Shown here piece after piece: positions 30,101 through 34,311 of a stretch of DNA of 64,000 nt (position 1 is its first letter; every line of letters begins with the position of its first letter). Origin of the DNA: Blastobasis lacticolella (taxonomy: Eukaryota > Arthropoda > Insecta > Lepidoptera > Blastobasidae); contig LR990050.1 in NCBI GenBank assembly GCA_905147135.1, positions 4,662,501 to 4,726,500 of the forward strand. Direction: 5' to 3'. Position numbers and translations under genes: made by a program. The notes under the pieces are model-generated. The model worked only from the letters and a program-made list of their open reading frames with translations, was not told where the DNA came from and did not search any database.

Positions 30101-32338
30101 CAATTCATCTTAGAACAGCCTATTCACTCTAGCCTTGAAGGCGTCCAGATTATATTGATCAGGGAACACACTCGCAGGCAACGCGTTCCATTCCTTAGCC
30201 GTACGCATTATAAAGGTCGAGCCAAAGCGGGTCGTGCGGATAGCTGGAAGATCCACGACATAAGGATGAAGCGCTCGCCCGGATCGCGTCTCCCGTTGGC
30301 TTTCCTGATTCGCTTTCTCTACTTTGCCTGATATTCGGCATCCTCCCGTCGTAAGCCGTTGACTTGGCGATGTCAATCCATCGCTTCTTGGGCCTTCCGC
30401 GGGATCTCTTGCCGGTGCCTGGCCACCGTGAGTGCTCCGCCCTTATGCGCTGATTACATGTGACTAAATTCAGAAGCAAAAAGCGTGAGAGCAAATCAAA
30501 GTGAAATGTGTTGTGTAATAGAATAAGCTCCATTTTTGTATCACGGCTTTTGAGAAGCGGAGCGACACGTAGCATAGTATAAGTTATACAAAAATGGACC
30601 TTTCCCGTGATTTGTTTTCACGCTTTTTGTTTCTGAATTTAGTCAAATGTAATCAGCGCATCACATTGCACCTCATTTTTGATAGAGCGATTACTACCTG
30701 ATTTCGACAGCGATCTGCCGATCTGGACCCGTCTTATTTTTTTATGTGATACGGCAGACGAGCATCGGGCGTGGTCAACGCCGCCTCCGGACATCAGCTA
30801 CACCAGGGCCGCTACTAATGCGGTCCTTGCCTCTAAGGAGACCTCTTATATACCTCTGGGACGATAGCATGTCATAGTCCAAAGGATTATACGATAGGCA
30901 GTCGATACTAATCCTTACAATGTACTGAATATAGTCGCTTTTGGATTTATCGGATGCGCGAACAAGCCGACCTTGGTCATAAGTCTTTTTTTATGATCAC
31001 TTTTTTTTATATATATTATACAAGACAGGCATTTGACGGCCATCTCAAATGTTAGTAAGTGACGATGCGGCCGAAGTTGGAGCATGCCCGTCTTGGAACA
31101 GCCTATTCACTCTAGCCTTGAAGGCTTCCAGATTATATTGATCAGGGAACACACTCGCAGGCAACGCCTTCCACTCCACTTAAAGCTTGTAATTGTGATT
31201 CTTGTTACAGGGCCTGCACATAGTGAAAGACGACCTGACCGCATGCCCCGAGTGTGATTTCCCCGCAATTATGACAGAATTTATAGAGTGAGTATCCTTA
31301 ATTGGCTGCTACACAGTTTAATTTAATTTAATTTTACTTTATTCAGAACACCAACAGCAAGTTACAAGTAATACTTACAAACATATATAACAGCGAGGCC
31401 ATTAACAGGTGCTCGCAGGTAGTTATTTAAATGATACGGGATACTAGTTGCCAACATAGTGACCTTGTTCAGCTAACCAATCAACAATCAGCCGCCATTT
31501 TTTTCCAAAGCCAAACGAGAGGATACGAGGATACGTAGGCGTTGATTGGTTAGTTGATCATGGTCACTCTGTTGGCAACCTGGGTTTGCAACCGTGTAGC
31601 AGCCAATTTATCATTGAATAGTTTGAAATAAAGTCGCTTTCCGCGTTTGTTTGTCTATGAATCCGCTAACTCCTAAACCATGCACCGGATTTTTAACGCA
31701 GTTGATCTCTTCAAGTCAGTATAATTTAGATAAATTCTTCAGGAAGGTTTATAGGAAGGATTATACCTATAAACGGCCGTATAAATGTGCTTGTGTATAA
31801 TTGACTTGCTCAGTTGGGCAGCCGCGGTAATTCAATTAGGACGTATTTGTATTGTTTAGAAATAGCTAAGCTAGATACATACTTCTAGAGTCTCAGCAGG
31901 CTGAAAAATGGGCAGCAGCGTTTTCCATTGTTATATTTATAACACTGCGATCTCCAATGCGCCTGCCAAGCGAGGAGATTATGGCAATAACCTCCGCTTC
32001 GTGGGAGAGGTCCTAAGACTTGCATTGGACTGTTATGGGCTGTCATAATGATGATGATGAGATACATACACACATTTCATTTTATTATTTGTAATAATTT
32101 TTTCTCGCTTTAGTTTAGGTAGATAAGTTTGGATATCAGCATCGAATCTTGGAACCGAATCTTAATTAAGAAAGTAATCGACGGTAACATTTCTTTGGTA
32201 AACAAAACATTGTCCTCCTGTTCCAGAATATTGAAAGAAGACGGCAAATGTCCGATGTGCGGTGAAAACGTCGATTACCACCGACTAGTGAAGATAGAAG
32301 ACGCGTCTTTGTACCTGGATTACAATACCGCCGAGTGA
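1..32338 (+). CDS. WDR19: WDR19/IFT144 gene, 3' sixteen exons (partial at 5' end)
   Basis: IFT144 is a subunit of the IFT-A complex, which works in retrograde intraflagellar transport and in delivery of membrane proteins to cilia. Joined exons: 3-108, 1172-1395, 2294-2416, 3555-3754, 9203-9403, 10647-10858, 11631-11718, 12850-13089, 14224-15117, 15626-15734, 25072-25221, 26099-26192, 27857-27966, 29678-29845, 31211-31287, 32227-32338. Every junction is GT-AG and phases agree throughout. The result is about 1035 residues in the order expected for the family: second half of the WD40 region (to about residue 290), a TPR-like solenoid (about 330-920), and a cysteine-rich end with CPxC, CxxC and CPMC pairs. 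Vertebrate WDR19 has about 1340 residues, so roughly 300 N-terminal residues are off the window. In insects, ciliary genes of this kind serve mainly sensory neurons and sperm (known from the family, not visible here). Confidence 0.95.
130..720 (-). repeat. RTE-like LINE 3' fragments
   Basis: On the minus strand, translation gives [14 protein letters not shown], similar to the C-terminal end of RTE-type reverse transcriptase ORFs ([15 protein letters not shown]). The segment recurs two to three times in tandem-like degraded copies within the intron. Confidence 0.6.
820..960 (-). repeat. LINE 3' fragment (short)
   Basis: Contains CTCCAATTCGCCTGGTCTTACCGTTAGCTCTCGC-type sequence (partial words shared with 15415-15475 and 47585-47640), the reverse of an RTE-like ORF end. 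Confidence 0.45.
1172..1395 (+). CDS. WDR19: WDR19 visible exon 2, beta-propeller blades
   Basis: The acceptor is TTCCCCAG and the donor GTAGGT. The exon encodes residues from [20 protein letters not shown] to [14 protein letters not shown]. The YAAALxxGK stretch is typical of IFT144 in animals. A glycine- and alanine-rich insert follows the HAWFYP motif. Phase 1 in, phase 0 out. Confidence 0.93.
1740..2280. repeat. SINE body without head
   Basis: 2060-2280 has the recurring words GGTTCCCCTGGTAGCAGGGT and CTGTAATTACCTGAT, shared with about ten other places here. 1740-2060 shows nothing recognisable. Confidence 0.65.
2294..2416 (+). CDS. WDR19: WDR19 visible exon 3
   Basis: The acceptor is TACCCTCAG and the donor GTAAGT. 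The exon has 41 codons, from [20 protein letters not shown] to [14 protein letters not shown]. The LTSDFxIYxTD stretch is conserved in the family. Both boundaries are phase 0. Confidence 0.95.
2560..2790 (+). repeat. SINE body, second copy
   Basis: Same family as 2060-2280 (GGTTCCCCTGTTAATAGGG, CCACTGTAATTAC, GGATCATGATCAAGGCGG). Confidence 0.65.
2912..3080. mobile_element. MITE with GTTGCTAACA inverted ends
   Basis: Inverted ends TAACTCTGTTGCTAACA and TTGTTAGCAACGTAA frame a palindromic interior (AAAGTAACAATTTCAATA). Related copies lie at 9466-9648 and 32465-32655. Confidence 0.7.
3441..3590 (+). repeat. 82-bp tandem duplication across the WDR19 exon 4 acceptor
   Basis: 3441-3508 and 3523-3590 align over about 68 bases. 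Both contain GCACTCGTCT, an AG acceptor, and the exon start CAAGGGCACAT. The upstream copy retains the reading [12 protein letters not shown]. Confidence 0.88.
3555..3754 (+). CDS. WDR19: WDR19 visible exon 4
   Basis: The acceptor is CCCCGTAG and the donor GTGAGT. The exon encodes [20 protein letters not shown] and on to PRDRPQEL, with phase 0 in and phase 2 out. Only this acceptor keeps the frame open to the donor. A similar acceptor and exon start lies 82 bp upstream (3473) but leads out of frame. The rest of the exon is arginine- and alanine-rich because of its extreme GC content. Confidence 0.92.
3770..4180 (-). repeat. RTE-like LINE, ORF 3' end
   Basis: The minus strand reads as the C-terminal part of an RTE-type [68 protein letters not shown]. 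It ends on the plus strand side in a CATCATCATCATTG run (its 3' tail). Insertion lies just after the exon 4 donor. Confidence 0.85.
4285..5705 (+). pseudogene. U2: U2 snRNA gene copy A, split by a hAT-like insertion
   Basis: The U2 5' end (ATCGCTTCTCGGCC..., with GTAGTA for branch-point pairing) spans 4285-4334. The rest continues at 5568-5705 from CAGCTTAATATCTG through the Sm-like ATTTTTG site to GGCCCAC. Between them lies a 1225-bp element with an 8-bp target duplication. Without the insertion the gene would be about 188 nt, like copies B and D. It also has one G-to-T change in the 3' stem (CCCGTCATTG instead of CCCGGCATTG). Confidence 0.93.
4335..5559. mobile_element. Non-autonomous hAT-like element inside U2
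   Basis: The ends are TAGGGGTGGGTCGTTGA and, inverted, TAGAGATGG-TCGTTGA. It is flanked by an exact 8-bp duplication, GTTCTTTT (4327-4334 and 5560-5567), as hAT transposases make. Near both ends there are repeated GTCGACTAGT-like words that could bind transposase. The interior is AT-rich with no credible transposase frame. Confidence 0.9.
5810..7150. repeat. Palindromic AT-rich repeat family between the U2 arms
   Basis: Inverted blocks at about 5812-5950 and 6483-6635 share TTCGAAAACAG and the reverse of GAACATTACG. Two direct copies of about 500 bases (5960-6480 and 6635-7145) end in a hairpin around TTAAAACACTCGTG. Related pieces occur at 26925-27120 and 29085-29640. Short open frames beginning [17 protein letters not shown] in both copies are in the repeat and not credible genes. 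Confidence 0.75.
7150..8000. other. Intron stretch without recognised genes
   Basis: AT-rich sequence. A palindrome (AAAACAAGCCATT region, about 7430-7470) and the end of the right U2 arm (from about 7925) are the only structures seen. Confidence 0.5.
8009..8463. mobile_element. Second hAT-type element, in the U2-B flank
   Basis: The 455-bp segment is bounded by an exact 8-bp duplication, GTCCTGTC (8001-8008 and 8464-8471). Its ends are CAGTGTCACCAG and, inverted, CAGCGTCGCCAG. The copy-A flank at about 5720-5740 shows the uninterrupted target. No coding potential. Confidence 0.85.
8491..8678 (-). ncRNA. U2: U2 snRNA gene copy B
   Basis: Full-length, 188 nt. On the minus strand it starts ATCGCTTCTCGG and contains GTAGTA and a stem IIa with paired TTTCAG/CTGAAA. 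The more usual pair is TATCAG/CTGATA, so this looks like compensatory change. It continues with the Sm-like site and the 3' stem-loops. The RNA part is identical to copy D. It lies in a WDR19 intron, antisense to that gene. A conserved upstream block (8679-8768) may hold the snRNA promoter. Confidence 0.88.
8679..8768 (-). promoter_or_regulatory. Putative U2 promoter block (PSE region), copy B
   Basis: About 90 bases directly upstream of U2 are shared with copy A (about 4198-4284) and copy D (27401-27490). They include the CATGATTCGGCGCGCC region at about the distance where insect snRNA genes carry the PSEA. Sharing over the full length also fits simple duplication, so the promoter role is inferred. 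Confidence 0.55.
9203..9403 (+). CDS. WDR19: WDR19 visible exon 5
   Basis: The acceptor is CGTTCCAG and the donor GTGAGT. The exon encodes [20 protein letters not shown] and on to DVYCYASGG. This matches the last propeller blades (VFIAYxDD and the cysteine-containing turn). Phase 2 in and out. It lies 5.4 kb from exon 4, across the U2-bearing intron. Confidence 0.95.
9466..9648. mobile_element. MITE, GTTGCTAACA family
   Basis: Ends GGCTAATTACGTAACTCT and AACGTTACGTAATTAGCC are inverted. The interior shares AAAGTAACAATTTCA with the copy at 2912. Confidence 0.75.
9690..9900 (-). repeat. LINE fragment, GWxHRH family
   Basis: The minus reading ([19 protein letters not shown] and the words [20 protein letters not shown]) is repeated at about 62945-63140. 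Probably the end of a Jockey/CR1-like ORF. Confidence 0.6.
10647..10858 (+). CDS. WDR19: WDR19 visible exon 6, propeller-to-TPR link
   Basis: The acceptor is AATGTAG and the donor GTGAGT. The protein runs from [20 protein letters not shown] to [20 protein letters not shown]. The [10 protein letters not shown] and LWRKVAEAA helices fit the start of the TPR solenoid. Phase 2 in, phase 1 out. Confidence 0.95.
10930..11065 (-). repeat. LINE 3' fragment
   Basis: Shares ATCGTCACTTACCAACAG and GAGATGGCGGTCAAATGCCT with 30030-30090, 31020-31070, 39110-39160 and 49885-49915. Confidence 0.6.
11631..11718 (+). CDS. WDR19: WDR19 visible exon 7
   Basis: This short exon encodes [20 protein letters not shown] and SHIEELSIL. 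The acceptor is TTGTTCCAG. The donor is taken as GTTTGT at 11719 because only it gives the phase (2) needed by the next exon. A second GT four bases further does not fit. Confidence 0.9.
12109..12540 (+). repeat. 43-bp minisatellite, about ten copies
   Basis: The word GGCATCGCTCGCCACGGTAT recurs every 43 bases from 12122 to about 12530 with few changes. Each unit contains the short hairpin GTGG..CCAC. The unit is not a multiple of three, so long open frames appear in all three frames but are artefacts. Confidence 0.95.
12850..13089 (+). CDS. WDR19: WDR19 visible exon 8
   Basis: The acceptor is GCACCACAG and the donor GTGAGT. It encodes [20 protein letters not shown], then a threonine/serine run (TTTTSTSTS, about 12913-12943), then helices ending in [11 protein letters not shown]. 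The run comes from repeated ACC/ACT/AGC codons, an expansion inside a TPR linker. Phase 2 in and out. Confidence 0.93.
13110..13380 (+). repeat. Interspersed repeat ending in GCAGTGGACTGTTGTGGGCT
   Basis: Same family as 25830-26060, 31885-32065, 40930-41180 and (inverted) 50810-51060. Shared words are CCTGCCAAGCGTGGAGA, GGGAGAGGCCCTAAG and GGGCTGTGATGAT. Probably the 3' part of a non-LTR element with an ATG-repeat tail. Confidence 0.7.
13993..14033. repeat. 18-bp perfect hairpin
   Basis: Arms GGGCCTTGATATATAATG and its exact reverse complement are separated by GCAAA. Located 190 bases upstream of WDR19 exon 9. Confidence 0.95.
14224..15117 (+). CDS. WDR19: WDR19 visible exon 9, large TPR exon
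   Basis: The largest exon, about 298 residues. It starts [20 protein letters not shown] after the acceptor ACCCACAG. Strongly conserved stretches are [34 protein letters not shown] and [20 protein letters not shown], all typical of IFT144 TPR helices. The donor is GTCAGT at 15118. An open frame extends upstream of 14224 without coding character, so the start is the splice acceptor, not an ATG. Confidence 0.97.
15300..15600 (-). repeat. LINE ORF 3' end
   Basis: The minus strand reads [20 protein letters not shown] and [20 protein letters not shown], typical of the end of RTE-like LINE ORFs. The tail is ATG repeats at about 15346-15360 on the reverse strand. Confidence 0.85.
15626..15734 (+). 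CDS. WDR19: WDR19 visible exon 10
   Basis: The acceptor is TTGGGCAG and the donor GTAATT. It encodes [20 protein letters not shown] and [16 protein letters not shown], matching the family's LFRLYMAxxxxxEAAxTA helix pair. Phase 2 in, phase 0 out. Confidence 0.95.
15794..16087. mobile_element. MITE interrupted by a second element
   Basis: The outer MITE (GCGCTCGCCTTCTAAT...TGCTTG...GGTAGCGCAAGCGGGCGC) matches an unbroken copy at 44738-44845. An insertion at about 15818-16005 begins with TTATT repeats and is flanked by TCTAAT on both sides. Confidence 0.75.
16880..17165 (+). repeat. Interspersed repeat with CTGACCCGGCAAACGTTGTT
   Basis: Contains the widespread insect repeat words CTGACCCGGCAAACGTTG and AAAATCGGTCAAGCCGTTTC. 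No intact ORF. Class not certain. Confidence 0.6.
17165..19150. other. Intron stretch, mostly unrecognised
   Basis: AT-rich. The segment near 18700-18740 resembles the CR1/Jockey 3' fragment seen at 61030. 18950-19130 begins with TTATT repeats like the insertion at 15818. No exon seen on either strand. Confidence 0.4.
19153..19460 (+). repeat. tRNA-derived SINE with Ser-like head
   Basis: The head carries GGTGGCCGAGTGGTTAAGGT, like the A box of tRNA-Ser. The body has GGTAGCAGGGTCACGGAGGT and CTGTAATTACCTGAT. Not a functional tRNA: the cloverleaf is incomplete. Confidence 0.8.
19834..20007. mobile_element. piggyBac-type MITE
   Basis: Inverted ends GGGCCGAT...ATCGGCCC are flanked by TTAA on both sides (19830-19833 and 20008-20011), the target site of piggyBac transposases. 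174 bp and non-coding. Subterminal GATCCTC and GAGGATTG extend the inverted repeat. Confidence 0.88.
21160..21375. mobile_element. MITE, ATACTAATCCTTAC family
   Basis: GTCGATACTAATCCTTACA and, inverted, GTAAGGATTAGTATCAAC frame about 200 bases. A half copy lies at 30898-30990. Confidence 0.7.
22998..23250 (+). repeat. tRNA-derived SINE, plus orientation
   Basis: The head has ATCCGACTCGTAAGCGAGAG and GAGTTCGAATCCCGCTGTGG (B box). The body has GGTTCCCCTGGTAGCAGGGT. Ser-like head as at 19153. Confidence 0.82.
23285..23625 (-). repeat. tRNA-derived SINE, minus orientation
   Basis: The same SINE in reverse: body words in complement, then the head GGTGGCCTAAGGTTGCGGTA. It forms an inverted pair with 22998-23250, only about 35 bases apart. 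Confidence 0.82.
24723..24909 (-). pseudogene. U2: U2 snRNA copy C, degenerate
   Basis: Clear U2 similarity. The 5' end is rearranged (extra bases between GGCC and AGCGAT), and about nine bases are missing in the stem III region, where copies B and D have GCCCCTAACAT on the plus strand. Only part of the upstream block remains. Probably a dead copy. Confidence 0.85.
25072..25221 (+). CDS. WDR19: WDR19 visible exon 11
   Basis: The acceptor is CCCCCCTAG and the donor GTGAGT. Fifty codons run from [20 protein letters not shown] to [13 protein letters not shown], matching the human segment ending in LMILHSYIL. It follows a 9.3-kb intron. A degraded look-alike of its first 30 bases lies at about 24990. 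Confidence 0.95.
25830..26060 (+). repeat. Interspersed repeat, GGGAGAGGCCCTAAG family
   Basis: Same family as 13110-13380. Ends about 40 bases before the WDR19 exon 12 acceptor. Confidence 0.7.
26099..26192 (+). CDS. WDR19: WDR19 visible exon 12
   Basis: The acceptor is GATTGTCAG and the donor GTGAGT. It encodes [20 protein letters not shown] and [11 protein letters not shown], matching the conserved VKIHVKxxDHxxAARLLIRV-like helix. Phase 0 in, phase 1 out. Confidence 0.94.
26700..26880 (+). repeat. SINE body
   Basis: Contains GGTTCCCCTGGTAGCAGGAT and CAGTCGCTCCACTGTTAT. No tRNA head. Confidence 0.7.
27213..27400 (-). ncRNA. U2: U2 snRNA gene copy D
   Basis: 188 nt, identical to copy B over the RNA by eye, and followed upstream by the same roughly 90-base block (27401-27490) with few changes (for example GTTTCGG for GGTTCGG). 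Could be expressed. Inside a WDR19 intron, antisense. Confidence 0.87.
27857..27966 (+). CDS. WDR19: WDR19 visible exon 13
   Basis: The acceptor is GTGTTCCAG and the donor GTATGT. It encodes [20 protein letters not shown] and [16 protein letters not shown]. [15 protein letters not shown] and LMxPEYR are hallmark residues of IFT144. Phase 1 in, phase 0 out. Confidence 0.96.
28531..28780 (+). pseudogene. LINE ORF 3' end with internal stop
   Basis: The plus strand reads [20 protein letters not shown], then after one stop [20 protein letters not shown]. LxWxWAGHVAR is common at the end of RTE-like reverse transcriptase ORFs. Broken by a stop, so a dead fragment. Confidence 0.75.
28865..29075 (+). 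repeat. Interspersed repeat with AAATCGGTCCATCCGTTTGG
   Basis: Contains the common insect element words AAATCGGTCCATCCGTTTGG and GGAGCTACGACGCC. No ORF. Confidence 0.55.
29085..29640. repeat. Palindromic family member next to exon 14
   Basis: Starts with three short direct repeats of GTAGTTTATGCAACTGTCAT (about 29084-29170), then matches 6900-7140 and the inverted block at 6540-6600. Ends within 40 bases of the exon 14 acceptor. Confidence 0.75.
29678..29845 (+). CDS. WDR19: WDR19 visible exon 14, first zinc-binding pairs
   Basis: The acceptor is CACCCCCCAG and the donor GTGAGT. It encodes [20 protein letters not shown], then a cysteine-rich part with CPQC and CATC pairs ending in DVPFCLAT. 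The 20 bases spanning the donor recur at 30416-30435 as a target-site duplication around a retroelement. Confidence 0.95.
29854..30415 (-). mobile_element. Retroelement insertion in WDR19 intron 14
   Basis: It is flanked by a 20-base duplication, TGCCTGGCCACCGTGAGTGC (29834-29853 and 30416-30435). On the minus strand it begins with an RTE-like ORF end ([18 protein letters not shown]), then a second LINE piece ([36 protein letters not shown]). It ends in a long ATG-type microsatellite tail (29857-29985). A long target duplication and a 3' microsatellite tail are hallmarks of target-primed reverse transcription. Confidence 0.88.
30445..30661. mobile_element. MITE with about 52-bp inverted ends
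   Basis: TGCGCTGATTACATGTGACT... and its near reverse complement ...GTCAAATGTAATCAGCGCA frame 217 bases. Non-coding. It begins just ten bases beyond the duplicated splice site at 30416-30435. Confidence 0.85.
31010..31180 (-). repeat. LINE 3' fragment, second copy in intron 14
   Basis: Matches 30035-30190 closely (CAGCCTATTCACTCTAGCCT, TATTGATCAGGGAACACACT). Minus reading [16 protein letters not shown]. Confidence 0.8.
31211..31287 (+). CDS. WDR19: WDR19 visible exon 15
   Basis: The acceptor is CTTGTTACAG and the donor GTGAGT. It encodes [20 protein letters not shown] and [13 protein letters not shown] corresponds to the human CPHCDFPA zinc-ligand stretch. Phase 0 in, phase 2 out. Confidence 0.96.
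31440..31612. mobile_element. MITE with TAGTTGCCAACA ends
   Basis: TTGCCAACATAGTGACC and, inverted, GGTCACTCTGTTGGCAA frame a palindromic interior. A relative lies at 51110-51290. Confidence 0.7.
31885..32065 (+). repeat. Interspersed repeat, GGGAGAGG family
   Basis: Same family as 13110-13380. Ends in ATGATGATGATG at about 32047. Confidence 0.7.
32227..32338 (+). CDS. WDR19: WDR19 last exon with stop codon
   Basis: The acceptor is CTGTTCCAG. It encodes [20 protein letters not shown] and [16 protein letters not shown], then TGA at 32336-32338. CPMCxE and the L-Y-L-x-x-x-x-E tail are conserved ends of IFT144. I could not settle on a polyadenylation signal downstream. Confidence 0.96.
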
Positions 32339-32464
32339 GATTACTTTACTTACGCATATAAGCCGTATATAAGCCGCCAAGGTTTGTAAAACCTTGATAC
32401 AGTCTTAACTGAGTGTAGGAGTAGCACAGGATTTTACCGGTACAATTTTTTTGTCAATTTACGT

Positions 32465-32655
32465 CTAATTACGCGGCTATGTTGCCAACAATTATCTGGT
32501 TTCAACGATTGAAATTGTTACTTTTGCGATTCCGTATCATTGGTTTGATGGATTCAGTTGCTAACAAAGTTCCATTGATCATTGAAATCGATATCAATAA
32601 TTGAAATAAGATAATTGTTGACAACAGAGTTACGTACTTAGCTTACTGTTATTTT
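32465..32655. mobile_element. MITE, GTTGCTAACA family
   Basis: GTTGCCAACAATTATCTG and, inverted, AGATAATTGTTGACAAC at the ends. The centre has GTTGCTAACAAAGTTCC. Third copy of the family at 2912 and 9466. Confidence 0.7.
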
Positions 32656-33175
32656 AATTTCTGATTGTTACGCCTTCTATTTGCCCTATAAAGGGAATAT
32701 TACAGTCTTAAAAAGGCGCTAGTATGTAAATGAAGAAGAAATTACTTCAATAGATTGAATGTGAAATTGAAGAAACAGTAAAAAACTACTTAAAAAAATC
32801 TTAAGACTAATTTTACTTTGAAACGACTAGCGACATTATCTTTTCAACGGAATGCATAATGTTGTTTTACATTTTTATTTTATTATCGAATAGGTAGTGT
32901 TAATTAGTTTTAGATTCGTATCAATTACAGCTATGTGGCACGTGCTAGTGGTAGTTTCGATTATATTGTGATTGTTGTCCGTACGTCCGTCCAAGATTAG
33001 CGATAAGCTTGCTGTGACCCCATTCACCGTTATCTACAAGGTCGTGGATTTGTGGTTCATTATCAACTAATGTTTAATTTGTAGCGCACATTTAGGTTAA
33101 TTTAATGTAAGAATATGTTGGATGACGTGAATTACAGTTGTAAAGTAGTTGACCACGAAAATAATAAATATGCCT

Positions 33176-33362
33176 GGACAATTCACACAGCGCCATCTAG
33201 CCCCAAAGTAAGCAATGCTTGTGCCAGAAAACTGATACACACAATTCCCAGACCCGTAACAGATATCGTTCATCATTTCAATTTCTGCTCGACCGGGAAT
33301 CGAACCCGGGACCTCTGCGTGGCAGACCGGCATGTTAACCTGCTGAACCACTCAGGTCGTAA
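33176..33362 (-). repeat. tRNA-Gly-derived SINE
   Basis: The minus strand head reads CCTGAGTGGTTCAGCAGGTT, CTGCCACGCAGAGGTCC and GGGTTCGATTCCCGG. CTGCCACGC fits a Gly-GCC anticodon loop. The tail TGGGGCTAGATGGCGCTGTG matches 49966-50195 and 61150-61305. Confidence 0.85.
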
Positions 33363-33544
33363 TTGCTTTCCGATTGTATCAAAACCCGATATTTACCCTC
33401 ACAGCTAGCTTTGGGTAGGGTACGCACAGAACTTAATTCTGTAGTCCAACCGTCTCAGGGCATTCAAACTAGCTATCATTGTGCAAGAGAAAATGGGGTG
33501 ATATGCAACGGCCTTTACGGTCCCATTTCCTATTCGTAAATAGA

Positions 33545-33710
33545 TTCCTTGATACAATCTGGTCAGGTTCCCCTGGTAGCAGGGTCACGGAGGTCAGGTG
33601 ACTGTCGCGGCACTGATTATCTGATCTGCCAAAACCTGGGTCATGGTCAAGGCGGATACCAGGCCCTCGTGAGCGAGATCACAGCCGGTACATTAACACC
33701 AAGATGATTA
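33545..33710 (+). repeat. SINE body
   Basis: GGTTCCCCTGGTAGCAGGGT and GGTCATGGTCAAGGCGG, as at 19210-19460. Confidence 0.7.
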
Positions 33711-34178
33711 TGAAATAGATTCCTTGACATTTGTTCAACATTATACACTGTTAGGTACTGAATATTGCAGCTTAGGATTGATACATCAAATGTTATTATT
33801 TACCTATTCACGTAGTTCATTGTTATCGTCGTAGATACACTTTAGTTCGGTTCATCTGCTTTTCAAAACTAGCATAAAGTTGTGTCCTCCGCAAACAAGC
33901 CTGGTGTGGTAACCACTTTACCACACAACGTTTGGCTTAGGACCGTTTTGCTGACGTGTAAAGTTATATCACTAGAGAAGTTATTGTTTGTTTCCTAAAG
34001 GTGGAACTCGCCTCTCGACGGGCAGAATCTGGCTGTTTGATTCACAGTGACACTACTCTGGGCGTCATTTGGAACCACACTACTTGTTTGGAGATTGAAT
34101 TACTATTTTATGATATATTTATTCGTAGCCAACTTACTTAGTCTTAGGCGTTGCAGAGGATCTGCGCTGGTTACTATC

Positions 34179-34311
34179 TGCACGGCTAGCATAAGTGTCC
34201 CCGCGACATAGCTCGTGCCGCGGGAGAGCGTTTGTTTCCTTCTCTCAATACTAAGGTGAAAGACATTTTCTCCCTTATCGCGCGAAAGTACACTTATGCT
34301 AGCCGTGCTGG
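34179..34311. mobile_element. MITE with GCACGGCTAGCATAAGTGT ends
   Basis: GCACGGCTAGCATAAGTGT and its inverse ACACTTATGCTAGCCGTGC frame 133 bases. A degraded relative with CACAAGTGTGTCC...ATACTTGTGCTAGC lies at 59478-59621. Confidence 0.88.

Noticed and set aside
29825..30103. Histidine-, serine- or methionine-rich proteins in 29825-30100
   Set aside because: Products of the CAT/ATG microsatellite tail of the retroelement.
33290..33362. A tRNA-Gly gene
   Set aside because: Similar to tRNA-Gly(GCC), but the acceptor stem does not close cleanly and the same tail follows as in the copy at 49966.
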